A stretch of DNA of 21,374 nucleotides from Lachnospiraceae bacterium (GCA_902363835.1 CABJBM010000047.1:1-21374); one strand, 5' to 3'; counted from the stretch's first letter, positions 1-8,003 are shown. Notes: generated by a model not told the origin, from the letters alone. Made by a program: numbers and translations.

Positions 1-88
1 TATAAGCTTTACAGGGAGCCGAATGCGGGAAAGCCGCACGTTCGGTTCTGAGAGGGGTAAGTCCCGTAAGGGACTTATCTACTTACCA
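1..88 (+). mobile_element. 3' end of a group II intron (domains V and VI)
   Basis: Positions 16-48 fold as a group II intron domain V: arms GAGCCGAA and TTCGGTTC, an upper GCGG/CCGC stem with a GAAA-type loop, a small bulge (CACG side), and the catalytic AGC triad at 17-19. Positions 57-79 form the domain VI stem (TAAGTCCC, gtaa loop, GGGACTTA), followed by CTACTTAC, which resembles the usual intron 3' end. The exact 3' splice boundary, about 86-88, is inferred. The intron-encoded reverse transcriptase would lie upstream, outside the window, so intactness cannot be judged. It abuts a decayed transposase, a common neighbourhood for such introns. Confidence 0.8.
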
Positions 89-97
89 AATTCCTTG

Positions 98-373
98 TCA
101 GACACGAATCATGTAAATTAAAAGCCCTGCAGAAGCAGGGCGAAGGAAACAGATGATCAAGCTCTTAAAAGTATAAAAACCCTCTTTACCAAAATCGTCA
201 TCTTCAAGGTCATCAAATTCAAGAAGAAAGTAATCCATATCCAGAAGGTCATCATTACTCATATCACAGACTTCGCCAGAAGTCATACCTTCAGGTGGAA
301 TTTTAAAGTGTCTTTCCGGGATATGCTGTGTCAGCCTGGCAATAAAATCAAGAGCAGGAATGATCTCAGTCAT
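98..373 (-). pseudogene. Y2 (IS91-like) transposase relic, internally deleted
   Basis: This is a 91-codon open frame. Residues about 6-24 (ALDFIARLTQHIPERHFK) match my memory of the segment of IS91/Y2-type transposases that normally runs into the Arg-Tyr-Tyr-Gly-Trp-Tyr region. Here it jumps directly into an acidic tail (PPEGMTSGEV, then LLDMDYFLLEFDDLED and FGKEGFY) that resembles the extreme C-terminus of clostridial members of the same family. The N-terminal nuclease part, the catalytic tyrosines and the Cys zinc motif are all missing, so it cannot be an active transposase. Its first ATG lies 10 bp downstream of the lacI stop and on the same strand, so it may be transcribed by read-through. 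Family assignment is from remembered motifs and moderately sure. Confidence 0.6.
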
Positions 374-382
374 GAAGTATGG

Positions 383-1450
383 TTACCAGTTATTAAGTTC
401 CCAAGGGCTTTCTGTTCCGGGAACGGTAGAATTTCGTATGATAAGTTCTCCATTTAGTCTGATTAACATACGCGGAGCATTGGGAGAATGTATTCTCCTC
501 ATAAAAAGATCAAACGCACTTTGCCCCATATCCTCACGAGGGACACGAACGGTAGATAGTTGAACGAGAGAAGCAGGAAAATTATCATCGTATCCGACGA
601 CAGCAATATCCTCAGGAATGCGCAATCCAGCATCTAGAATCGCACGCATAGCACCGATAGCCATTTGGTCATTTCCTGCAATAACACCATCAATTGTTTC
701 TTTTGTATTTAACAAAGCCTGCATGCAATCATATCCGCTTTTGGGAGTGGAAGCACCTTCTATAATAAGTTTTTTGTTTATATTTATTTTTAAATCATGT
801 AAGGCGTTTTCATAGCCTTTTCTTCGTAACTTTCCCATCGTGTAGGTTTCAGGAAATGAAATATAGGCGATATTTTTGCGGCCGATTTCATAAAGATGTT
901 TAACTGCATTAGAAGTTGCAGTTCTGTCATCAACAACAATCGCATCCAGCGAAGGATCAACTTCTGATTCCATGCAAATGAGAGGGATAGGATGACCATT
1001 GATCTGTAAGGATGACAGTTCCTGGATGTATGAGGTTCGCTTAGGGGAGGAAATATCAACGCAGGATGAAAGCAAAATGCCATCAATCCATTGTGTTTTT
1101 AACATATGAATAAAATTCTTTTCCTTTTCAAGGTCTCCGCCAGTAGCAAAGACACTGACAATGTATCCATACTGATTAGCAGCAGATTGAATGCTTTGAA
1201 GCAGAGGCGGAAAAAATACCGATGTAATGGAGGATACAATCACTGCTATATTGTTCGTTTTTCCGCTTTTTAATCCACGAGCGACCATATTCACTTCATA
1301 ATGCAGTTCATTCACTGCCTGCATAACTCGCCGCTGCAGCGAATCGCTTACAGGTTTCGTTCCGTTTATAACATTGGAAACGGTAGATGTAGAAACGCCT
1401 GCCAATCTGGCAACATCTTTAATTCCAACAGGCTTGATTTCATTAGACAT
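383..1450 (-). CDS. LacI-family transcriptional repressor
   Basis: A 355-residue regulator. An N-terminal lambda-repressor-like helix-turn-helix with the LacI hallmark (IKDVARLAGVSTSTVSNVING, about residues 9-29) and a hinge helix (MVARGLKSGKTNNIAV) are followed by a periplasmic-binding-protein-like effector domain (VDGILLSS-type and GVIAGNDQMAIGAMRA segments). I chose the ATG at 1450 rather than the one 27 bp upstream because GAGAGGTG sits about 5-6 bases before it. It is divergent from the IolN-type hydrolase gene. Near-identical palindromes lie just upstream of its own gene, at the iolN promoter and in the ATPase promoter, so it most likely represses the transport/catabolism operon and itself. 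The effector is unknown; a cyclitol or keto-sugar acid is inferred from neighbours. The family is certain, the ligand is not. Confidence 0.95.
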   Translation of the reverse strand: MSNEIKPVGIKDVARLAGVSTSTVSNVINGTKPVSDSLQRRVMQAVNELHYEVNMVARGLKSGKTNNIAVIVSSITSVFFPPLLQSIQSAANQYGYIVSVFATGGDLEKEKNFIHMLKTQWIDGILLSSCVDISSPKRTSYIQELSSLQINGHPIPLICMESEVDPSLDAIVVDDRTATSNAVKHLYEIGRKNIAYISFPETYTMGKLRRKGYENALHDLKININKKLIIEGASTPKSGYDCMQALLNTKETIDGVIAGNDQMAIGAMRAILDAGLRIPEDIAVVGYDDNFPASLVQLSTVRVPREDMGQSAFDLFMRRIHSPNAPRMLIRLNGELIIRNSTVPGTESPWELNNW

Positions 1451-1473
1451 AAGACACCTCTCTATAATATAAC

Positions 1474-1488
1474 GCAAAACGTTTTTTT
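1474..1488 (+). promoter_or_regulatory. LacI-type operator 1 (upstream of lacI)
   Basis: GCAAAACGTTTTTTT, centred on a CG step, matches the other two sites in the locus at 13 of 15 (1634-1648) and 12 of 15 (4383-4397) positions. It sits about 24 bp upstream of the lacI start codon, inside the probable lacI leader or promoter, which suggests autorepression. Binding is inferred from recurrence and palindromic form. Confidence 0.65.
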
Positions 1489-1598
1489 GACATTGTATTA
1501 TATAATAATATTTTTATGCAATGATTATACAACAAATATGCTAATTTTACAAGCAGATATACGATAAAAATTATTTAAAAAAACAATATAAAAAATGA

Positions 1599-1625
1599 TT
1601 GACAAATATTTTATTGTGTGATAAT
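1599..1625 (+). promoter_or_regulatory. Promoter of the iolN-led operon
   Basis: A consensus TTGACA lies at 1599-1604 and a good -10 (GATAAT, 1620-1625) follows after a short 15-bp spacer. A slightly shifted -10 (TAATTT, 1622-1627) would give a 17-bp spacer. Operator 2 begins about 9 bp downstream of the -10, over the predicted start point, which is a classic position for LacI-type repression. Confidence 0.65.
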
Positions 1626-1633
1626 TTTATTTT

Positions 1634-1648
1634 AGAAAAACGTTTCGC
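1634..1648 (-). promoter_or_regulatory. LacI-type operator 2 (over the iolN start point)
   Basis: Read on the minus strand the site is GCGAAACGTTTTTCT. It is identical at 14 of 15 positions to the site at 4383-4397 and 13 of 15 to the site at 1474-1488. The left half GCGAAAC is one arm of an ideal CG-centred LacI-family palindrome. It lies between the iolN promoter and its ribosome binding site. Confidence 0.75.
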
Positions 1649-1680
1649 TAAAAACAAAACATATTTATGGAGGAAAAACA

Positions 1681-2862
1681 ATGATCAAAGACTTACCTAC
1701 TTTTCACTATGAAGGCAACAACAGACTCACAGAATTTGACGAGTTTGACAAGGCAGACAAGTGGATTCAGACTGACGCCCCGGCAATTGTATTTGAAAAT
1801 ACAGAGGTTGGAAGATTAAAGAAAAAGGTCTGGGATATGACCATGAATGAAATTGATGCAGTATTGGAGGATTATGGAATCCCTTCGGAACCGGAACTGG
1901 GAAAGGCGGGAACGTATGTACAAAACACCCCTCGTGCTAAGCAGATTGAAAAACGCCGTAAGAATGATATTCTTTTAGTTCCGATTGGCTGCACTGAGAA
2001 TCACGGTCTTCATAACAATACGGGACTGGATACGTTTATGTGTACGCAGATTTGTGAGGCTGTACGGCGTAAAACAGCAAAGGAAGGTCATGAGGTTTGT
2101 CTTACGTTCCCGCCTCTAAATTACGGCGGACATCCATATCATCATATGGGTATGCCCGGAACTGTGATTATGCCGGAAGAAGTAGTCAAAGAAACACTGA
2201 TTTACTTTATGTTAGGTATGTGGGACGATGGATACCGTAAGATTATTTTTGTAAATAATCATGGCCATTTATGGATGCTGGAAGCTGCCATTCAGGAATT
2301 TTGCAAGAGATATCAGCTGCCGGGTATTTTCCGGGTGCTTGACTGGCATAGGTGTGTCAGAGAATTTTTCTATCCGGTTAAAAGCCATCCGGACAGCTTA
2401 ACAACACATTTTGTACATGCAGATGAAGCTGAAACGGCAGTGGCTTTGCTGATGTTTAAGGATATGGTTGACATGGCGTATGTTCAGGATAAACTTGGTG
2501 AACCGCTGCTGCCGGATGGGCATGTGGACAAATCAGTTGATCCTTGGAGACGTCCGAGCCGATGGAGCGAAGGCGAAGGCCATGCGGCAATTGAACGAGC
2601 TGCAACCCCGGAAGGAATTGTAGGTGTACCTTCCAAAGCGACAGCAGAAAAAGCGAAGAGACCTATCGCTGCAATTTGCATGTATTTGACCCTTCTTTGC
2701 AATCAGATTATTGAAAAATATCCTTCCGGACAGGTGCCGCCTATTGAAAAAATTTCTTTAAGAACCCCGGAAGAACTGGCGCCTTTCTTAAAAGAACCTA
2801 TGAGCGATGGCTGGAAGTCTGTAGCAGAGTTGCCCAGGATCGGATATTTTGAACATTTGTAA
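1681..2862 (+). CDS. iolN: Creatininase-family hydrolase, probable 3-dehydro-scyllo-inosose hydrolase
   Basis: A 393-residue cytosolic metal-dependent amidohydrolase-fold enzyme. Creatininase-family ligands are visible: Glu106 and His108 in GCTENHG, Asp117 in TGLD, His194/His196 in VNNHGH, and the HADEAET motif (His246, Glu251). It is longer than true creatininases (about 260 residues), with an N-terminal extension of about 90 residues. That length and the pattern around MGMPGTV resemble, from memory, IolN of the Thermotoga inositol pathway, which hydrolytically opens diketo-inositol to 5-keto-L-gluconate. A GGAGG lies 7 bases before the ATG. It is first in the operon, under a LacI-type operator. 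The later presence of an IolO-like epimerase supports the assignment. The dehydrogenases that would make its substrate are absent here, so the true substrate could be another cyclic ketone or lactone. Confidence 0.75.
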   Translation: MIKDLPTFHYEGNNRLTEFDEFDKADKWIQTDAPAIVFENTEVGRLKKKVWDMTMNEIDAVLEDYGIPSEPELGKAGTYVQNTPRAKQIEKRRKNDILLVPIGCTENHGLHNNTGLDTFMCTQICEAVRRKTAKEGHEVCLTFPPLNYGGHPYHHMGMPGTVIMPEEVVKETLIYFMLGMWDDGYRKIIFVNNHGHLWMLEAAIQEFCKRYQLPGIFRVLDWHRCVREFFYPVKSHPDSLTTHFVHADEAETAVALLMFKDMVDMAYVQDKLGEPLLPDGHVDKSVDPWRRPSRWSEGEGHAAIERAATPEGIVGVPSKATAEKAKRPIAAICMYLTLLCNQIIEKYPSGQVPPIEKISLRTPEELAPFLKEPMSDGWKSVAELPRIGYFEHL

Positions 2863-2953
2863 GAGAAAGCCGCGATGATTCAGACGGGGGAGGTCAAGCA
2901 TATATATTACCGCCTTTTATCTGAAAACAGATATCGTATTTAGGAGAATGCGT

Positions 2954-3898
2954 ATGGAACGATATTTTGAAAAAATCACAAAATGTATGATAGGAATTAA
3001 CGTACAGGTTGATGATGACACCTATGCTGCAATAGAAGGACTGCGCGCTGTTTATGCAATCGTTGATGGGAAAGAAAAAGTAATTGTAGATGGGGCATGC
3101 GCATTCCAATTTGACGGAGAAATGTTTGGCGGAGAGTTTGGCGTGAAAGTTTGTGATATGAATCACGAAAACCGGTTATCATTAAACCGGTATTATAAAT
3201 ACACGGCTCCGCAGGCATTTGGTTGCAGCATTAACACGGTCACGAAAAGAAATGAAACGGATATAAGCAGCTTGCAAAGGTTTGCTGACGAATTAGAAAT
3301 GGATGCAAAACCAGTTGTTTGCTTATGTGCAGACAAAGTTCGAGGCGCTCACACTCTGGAAAACCAGGTTGATGAAATTGCATGGTCCGTTTTTAAATGC
3401 GGAAATAAAAACGGATATTCCATTGCCTTGGAAGGTGTGAAGACGAGCGATGATGTGCAGTGGGCTTTGAGAAATGGGATATCTATGCTTATAATAGATG
3501 GTTCTGATCTGTGGGACACTGCAGGAAAAGATCAGGAAGCGTTACATCAGGAATGGGATAAAGACATCAATCATGCGAACATACTGGACCGGATGGGTGA
3601 TACATGCCGTCAAATACGTAAAAATGGACGGCCTGTGGATTTGATGCTTGATTTTTCCAGTATGAAGGAGCAAATGAACCCGGCGGAATTGTGTTTTTTA
3701 TGTGGTGAACTGAAGAAAGACGGGATTACGATTACCGGGGCAGAAATTACGATAGATAACACAGAGAATTTATATGAGTATTTAGAGTTGATGGAGCATT
3801 TGGAGTATAAAATCGGATTACATATTGCTGACAAAACGGTGGGATCAGACGTAGAAAGTTGTGGCGATTATTCGTACCATTTATCTATTGCAAGTTGA
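2954..3898 (+). CDS. Divergent UxaE-like (tagaturonate epimerase-like) protein
   Basis: A 314-residue cytosolic protein. Start 2954 is preferred over 2948 because AGGAG is 7 bases upstream of it, against 1. I do not recognise it as a close match to anything. Three segments nevertheless line up with UxaE: residues 160-188 (EGVKTSDDV... then IDGSDLWD) with the DHLKTxEDV...TIDPSDxVD block, residues 242-256 (NPAELCFLCGELKKDG) with the TPEEH...AEELKRRGV block, and 286-294 (YKIGLHIAD) with the YKLSLHSGSDK block. UxaE is about 480 residues, so this copy is about a third shorter. The His of DHLKT and the Glu/Asp-rich VDET block are not conserved (GV and DFSS here), while His290 is kept. It may be a related epimerase with altered metal site, or a non-catalytic paralogue. 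Function is therefore open; pathway context is 5-keto-gluconate/tagaturonate metabolism. Confidence 0.5.
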   Translation: MERYFEKITKCMIGINVQVDDDTYAAIEGLRAVYAIVDGKEKVIVDGACAFQFDGEMFGGEFGVKVCDMNHENRLSLNRYYKYTAPQAFGCSINTVTKRNETDISSLQRFADELEMDAKPVVCLCADKVRGAHTLENQVDEIAWSVFKCGNKNGYSIALEGVKTSDDVQWALRNGISMLIIDGSDLWDTAGKDQEALHQEWDKDINHANILDRMGDTCRQIRKNGRPVDLMLDFSSMKEQMNPAELCFLCGELKKDGITITGAEITIDNTENLYEYLELMEHLEYKIGLHIADKTVGSDVESCGDYSYHLSIAS

Positions 3899-3910
3899 AA
3901 GGAGACTATG

Positions 3911-4279
3911 ATGCAGATCGTAAAAGAGACGGGGAAGATACCTTATTTTACACAGGGAAAAGCAGGGGATGTAAAAACGATTGTTGATGCCATGAGCGTA
4001 ACGATGACGAAAGGGTTTATGGATCCGGGGCAGGGCCTCGATATGCACAGACATCCAAATGAACAAATGGGATATGTATTGGCAGGAGAAGGAGAACTGA
4101 CGATTGGAGGTACCACATATACTGTCAAAACAGGTGATACTTATTACATTCCGTCAAATGAGTGGCACGCTTGGTCAAATAATGGAATAGAGCGTTTTTA
4201 TTATCTTGACATTTTTTCACCACGCAGGGAAGACTTGGAAAGTGGAACATTTGATTTTGATAAATGGCTGAAAAAATGA
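3911..4279 (+). CDS. KdgF-like single-domain cupin
   Basis: A 122-residue cytosolic cupin. Both cupin motifs are present: HRHPNEQMGYVLAG (two His and Glu/Gln metal ligands) and GDTYYIPSNEWHAWSN (second-motif His). The HP.EQ.GYVL.GEGELTIGG core and the YLDIFSPRREDL end closely resemble KdgF, the cupin that speeds ring opening of 4,5-unsaturated uronates in pectin and alginate breakdown. Two ATGs occur in tandem; 3911 is chosen because AGGAG is 6 bases upstream, against 3 for 3908. It starts only 12 bp after the UxaE-like gene, so the two are co-translated in one operon. A role in opening or tautomerising cyclic forms of the keto-hexuronates made by neighbours is inferred. A purely binding or regulatory cupin cannot be excluded. 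Confidence 0.75.
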   Translation: MQIVKETGKIPYFTQGKAGDVKTIVDAMSVTMTKGFMDPGQGLDMHRHPNEQMGYVLAGEGELTIGGTTYTVKTGDTYYIPSNEWHAWSNNGIERFYYLDIFSPRREDLESGTFDFDKWLKK

Positions 4280-4373
4280 CATATAGCTTGAACCAATCAA
4301 CCGATGCGAGGCAAGACTTTTAAATGGAGCAAGAAACGGGGAATTTTATCTAAAAATATCTGGACATAGGCAT

Positions 4374-4403
4374 TTGACAGGTGCGAATCGTTTTTCTTAC
4401 AGA
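4374..4403 (+). promoter_or_regulatory. Internal promoter of the ABC transporter genes, with LacI-type operator
   Basis: A consensus TTGACA at 4374-4379 begins a promoter whose spacer is filled by operator 3. The -10 is weak (TTACAG at 4397-4402, 17-bp spacer, or TACAGA one base later). The 238-bp gap between the cupin and ATPase genes holds nothing else clear, so the transporter can be transcribed independently of iolN but under the same repressor. Confidence 0.5.
4383..4397 (+). promoter_or_regulatory. LacI-type operator 3 (in the transporter promoter)
   Basis: GCGAATCGTTTTTCT differs from operator 2 (minus strand) by one base in 15. It falls immediately downstream of TTGACA, so bound repressor would block polymerase. 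The recurrence of this word only in the three upstream regions I inspected closely makes a shared regulon likely. Confidence 0.75.
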
Positions 4404-4517
4404 TATGATGGATATATTTTGTCGAATGTATTCCGCTGCCGGATGCGGAAACGGCGGCTCAAAAAACATTGGACATATGCAGGAGAGTGCGTAACGACGA
4501 TAAAAGAGGGTGATGGA

Positions 4518-6035
4518 ATGGAGCAAAGGCAAAAGGAAGAGCTTTTAAAAATGACCGGTATTACAAAAAGGTTTCCGGGAACCTTAGCGCTTAATCGGGT
4601 TTCCTTTTCGGCAGAAAAGGGAAAGGTACATGTCCTGATGGGAGAAAACGGGGCTGGAAAATCGACACTGGTCAAGATCATAGCAGGCATTTATGGGAAA
4701 GACGAAGGAACGATAGAGTTTGATGGCGGGGAAGTGGATTTTTCAGAGGTCCGGGGAGCGATTGGAGCGGGAATCAGCATGATCCATCAGGAATTGAATC
4801 TGCTTCCTGAAAGGACCATTGCCCAGAACATTTATATTGGACATGAGCCTGTAGTCAAAGGGACCAAAGGAATCATAGACACAAAGAAAATGGTTGACGA
4901 CAGCCGCACTCTGCTGAAAAGCCTGGGTCTGGATCTAAATCCCAATGACTATGTGAAAAATCTAAGTATTGCGCAGCAGCAGATGGTAGAGGTGGTGAAG
5001 GCCTTGTCCAATCGGATCAAATTATTGATCATGGATGAGCCTACGTCCTCTTTGACGCAAACAGAAATTGACAAGCTCTTTGAAATTGTGGGGGATTTAA
5101 AAAAGAAAGGCATTGCGATCATTTATATTTCCCATAGAATGGATGAAATCCGCAGGATCGGAGATTCAGTCACGGTCATGCGGGATGGAGAATACATAGG
5201 CACCCTTGGGAAAGAAGAAATGGATCTGGATAGGATCATTTCCATGATGGTGGGCCGAAAGATCGAGAATATGTATGTACGGAATTACCGGAAACCGGGA
5301 AAAGAATTGCTGCGTACTAAAAATCTGACTGGATTGCGTTTTAAAAATGTAAACATTGTGGTGCGGGAAGGGGAGATTGTTTCCCTTGCCGGTCTGGTGG
5401 GCGCAGGCAGAACAGAAGTGGCAAAGGCAATTTTTGGATATGATCCGATCATCAGCGGAGAATATGAATTTAACGGATTGGCAATGCGGCATGTGACTCC
5501 GATGGAATGTGTGAAAAAGGGGATGGCTTTTTTGCCGGAGGACAGAAAGGCGGAAGGTCTTTTCCTGAAAATGCCAATCAAAGAGAATATTGTTTCGGCC
5601 AGCTTAAGAAAGGTTTTTCCTAATTATATATTGAGCAGGGAAAAGGAACAGTCTTTGGGAGATTTATATAAGGAAAAGCTGAAAATAGCCACTCCCAATG
5701 TGGACAAATTAGTTGGGGAATTGTCCGGAGGAAATCAGCAGAAAGTGGTCATTGCAAAATGGCTGGCAACTGACAGTAAATTTATTATTTTTGACGAACC
5801 GACCAGGGGAATCGACATTGGAGCAAAAACGGAAATTTATCAGCTGATGGATGAACTGGTGCACAGCGGATATGGGATTTTGATGATTTCTTCTGAACTG
5901 AATGAGGTGATCGGAATCAGCGACAGGGTGTATGTGCTCCGGGAAGGAAAAGTATCTGCTGAATTGGACCGTGATGATCTGACTCAGGAGAGGATTATGG
6001 CTGGAGCAATGAAAGGAGATAAAAATGAATCATAA
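4518..6035 (+). CDS. Ribose/inositol-type ABC importer ATPase (double domain)
   Basis: A 505-residue RbsA/MglA-type ATPase with two fused nucleotide-binding domains, typical length for the family. Domain 1: Walker A GENGAGKST (residues 42-50), signature-like LSIAQQQ (149-155), Walker B IMDEPTS (171-177), H-loop ISHRMDE. Domain 2 has the degenerate Walker A usual in this family (GLVGAGRTE), an intact LSGGNQQ signature, Walker B FDEPTRGID, and no His in the switch region (SSELNE). The start at 4518 is preferred to upstream in-frame ATGs because GAGGG lies 7 bases before it and the domain begins at once. Its 3' end overlaps the first permease gene by 11 bp. It energises uptake by the two permeases and the lipoprotein encoded downstream. 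Substrate is inferred to be a cyclitol, pentose or sugar acid. Confidence 0.95.
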   Translation: MEQRQKEELLKMTGITKRFPGTLALNRVSFSAEKGKVHVLMGENGAGKSTLVKIIAGIYGKDEGTIEFDGGEVDFSEVRGAIGAGISMIHQELNLLPERTIAQNIYIGHEPVVKGTKGIIDTKKMVDDSRTLLKSLGLDLNPNDYVKNLSIAQQQMVEVVKALSNRIKLLIMDEPTSSLTQTEIDKLFEIVGDLKKKGIAIIYISHRMDEIRRIGDSVTVMRDGEYIGTLGKEEMDLDRIISMMVGRKIENMYVRNYRKPGKELLRTKNLTGLRFKNVNIVVREGEIVSLAGLVGAGRTEVAKAIFGYDPIISGEYEFNGLAMRHVTPMECVKKGMAFLPEDRKAEGLFLKMPIKENIVSASLRKVFPNYILSREKEQSLGDLYKEKLKIATPNVDKLVGELSGGNQQKVVIAKWLATDSKFIIFDEPTRGIDIGAKTEIYQLMDELVHSGYGILMISSELNEVIGISDRVYVLREGKVSAELDRDDLTQERIMAGAMKGDKNES

Positions 6036-7032
6036 GAATTATTCAGTAAAAACAACATTCACTGCCCTGCTCTCCAGATGGAATATTCCCGGCATTGCAT
6101 GGGGTGCACTATCCATGTTTGTGTTTTTTTCCATATTGTCCCCAGGAAAATTTCTGTCTTTTTATAATATCATGCTGATTCTCAGGCATTCCTGTATTTT
6201 GCTGATTGCTTCGATCGGAATGGCACTTGTTATACTGGTGTCTCAGGTAGACTTATCCATCGGCTCTGTTGTGAGCCTGACGGCGGTTATTACCGGTGTG
6301 CTGCTGCAAAATGGATTTCCTGTGGCAATAGCGGTTTTGGCAGGTTATATGTTTGGCTTGCTTGTGGGTCTTACCAATGGTTTTATGGTGGCAATTTGCA
6401 AATTTGATTATTGGATTTCTACCTTTGCTACCATGAGTATTGGAGCAGGCCTTGCTCTTGTCATTGCCGGAGGCAGCACCATTCCTATGGCTAATCCGGT
6501 TTTGAATTATCTTGGGAATGAAAAAATCGCAGGAATTTACGTGATTATCATTCTGACTGCTCTTATTTATGTCTTAATGACTTTTGTCCTTAAAAAGACG
6601 AGACTGGGACATAATATCTACTCCATTGGAGGATCTGAAAATGTAGCAAAGGTAAGTGGAATTAACGTGGCAAGGTACCGGGTGATCGTTTATTTGCTCA
6701 GCGCATTTTTTGCTTCCACTGCAGGGCTTTTGCTGGCTTCCATGAGTAACTCAGCCAGCCCTATTATTGGTACGGAATACTCATTTAATGCCATGGCAGC
6801 TGTTATCATCGGCGGAATTTCCTTTGATGGGGGAAAAGGAGGAATTGCAGGAACTCTTTTTGGAACACTTCTGCTGCGCATATTGACCAATGGGCTCAAC
6901 ATTATGGGGATCCCGTCTACATGGCAAAAAACCATTGTCGGAGTTGTAATTGTTGTAATCCTGGTAACGGAAATTCTTGGAGAAAAAGCTCATAAGACAC
7001 GCGGATTAAGGAGGGTTTATTCAGATGATTAA
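6025..7032 (+). CDS. ABC sugar importer permease 1 (RbsC family)
   Basis: A 335-residue integral membrane protein with about 8-10 hydrophobic segments, the size and pattern of BPD_transp_2 (RbsC/XylH) permeases. The family landmarks are visible: VDLSIGSVVSLTAV near residue 75, GLTNGFMVA near 115, and AAVIIGGISFDGGKGGIAGT near 260. GGAG lies 5-7 bases upstream of its ATG, inside the end of the ATPase gene, so the two are translationally coupled. It overlaps the second permease gene by 8 bp. It most likely forms a heterodimer with permease 2. Confidence 0.93.
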   Translation: MNHKNYSVKTTFTALLSRWNIPGIAWGALSMFVFFSILSPGKFLSFYNIMLILRHSCILLIASIGMALVILVSQVDLSIGSVVSLTAVITGVLLQNGFPVAIAVLAGYMFGLLVGLTNGFMVAICKFDYWISTFATMSIGAGLALVIAGGSTIPMANPVLNYLGNEKIAGIYVIIILTALIYVLMTFVLKKTRLGHNIYSIGGSENVAKVSGINVARYRVIVYLLSAFFASTAGLLLASMSNSASPIIGTEYSFNAMAAVIIGGISFDGGKGGIAGTLFGTLLLRILTNGLNIMGIPSTWQKTIVGVVIVVILVTEILGEKAHKTRGLRRVYSDD

Positions 7033-7978
7033 CTGGAAAAAGAATTTCGATACTTATTCCCGTGTGCTGCTGCTGTTATTGCTGATAGGGATCATGGCCG
7101 TAGCCAGACCGGGTTCTTTTTGGACATATGAGAACATTGCAACAGTCATGTTTCAGCAGGCACCCTTTACGATCCTTATGAGCTTTGGGATGACCCTTGC
7201 GATAATAACCAAGGGGATTGATAAGTCCATGGGTTCTGTTCTGGTTTTGAGCAATGCTTTATGTGCTCCCTTTTTAAAAGCCGGACAGTATTTTCTGGGA
7301 GTTTTTTTGGCATTGGGAATCGGCGGAGCCAGTGGTGCGCTTAATGGTCTTTTGATCACGAGAGTTGGCATTGCACCTTTTATTGCGACCTATGGAGTGG
7401 ATTTTATTGCATTGGGACTTGCTTTCGTATTGACCAATGGAGGATATGTTTATGGATTTTCTGATTCATTCCGATTACTGACCAACGGAACATTGATTCC
7501 CGGGGTTCCCAACATTGCAGTCATTACCTTGCTGATTTTTCTGGTGTTGTTTTTTATTACCAGAAAAACCATATTCGGCCGCCAGATCTATTCGGTGGGA
7601 CATAATTTTAATGCAGCGACCTTGTCGGGGATCCATGCAAAAAATACTGTGCTGATTGTTTATATCATCAATGGTTTGCTGGCAACCGTCACAGGGATTT
7701 TGTATATTTCTAGGCTGAATGCGGCAGATCCCAATATCAGCGGGAGCTTTACCTTAGATTCCATTGCTGCTACGCTCATCGGAGGGACTTCCTTTGGAGG
7801 AGGAAAAGGTTCGGTGGTCAATACCGTAATCGGCGCTTTAATTATTGTTTTTATTCGAAACAGTATGAATGTGCTCAATGTATCAACCAATTGGCAGCAG
7901 GTAATGGTAGGAGCGGTTATTGTCATATCGGTATTTTATGAGTGGTTTACCAACCGGATGGCGAAGGCGGAAAAGTAA
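7025..7978 (+). CDS. ABC sugar importer permease 2 (RbsC family)
   Basis: A 317-residue polytopic membrane protein paralogous to permease 1, with equivalent landmarks: IDKSMGSVLVL near residue 68, GALNGLLITRVGI near 105, and AATLIGGTSFGGGKGSVVNT near 255. A good AGGAGG overlaps the end of permease 1. Two non-identical permeases per transporter is the arrangement seen in several sugar and AI-2-type importers of this family, so a heteromeric channel is expected. It is followed by a 217-bp gap with secondary structure before the binding-protein gene. Confidence 0.93.
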   Translation: MINWKKNFDTYSRVLLLLLLIGIMAVARPGSFWTYENIATVMFQQAPFTILMSFGMTLAIITKGIDKSMGSVLVLSNALCAPFLKAGQYFLGVFLALGIGGASGALNGLLITRVGIAPFIATYGVDFIALGLAFVLTNGGYVYGFSDSFRLLTNGTLIPGVPNIAVITLLIFLVLFFITRKTIFGRQIYSVGHNFNAATLSGIHAKNTVLIVYIINGLLATVTGILYISRLNAADPNISGSFTLDSIAATLIGGTSFGGGKGSVVNTVIGALIIVFIRNSMNVLNVSTNWQQVMVGAVIVISVFYEWFTNRMAKAEK

Positions 7979-8003
7979 GCAGAAACTCTATATAAAAATA
8001 GGC

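Noticed and set aside
1474..1648. CcpA catabolite-repression (cre) sites
   Set aside because: The CG-centred sites resemble cre but lack the leading TG and the trailing CA of the cre consensus, and they recur only near genes linked to the local LacI regulator.
2925..2940. Small ATCTG/CAGAT hairpin before the UxaE-like gene as a terminator
   Set aside because: Only a 5-bp AT-rich stem with no T run follows; it would not stop transcription between the co-directional genes.
4374..4517. N-terminal 48-residue extension of the ABC ATPase
   Set aside because: The extension overlaps a promoter and an operator, has no family resemblance, and a strong ribosome site lies just before the inner ATG at 4518.
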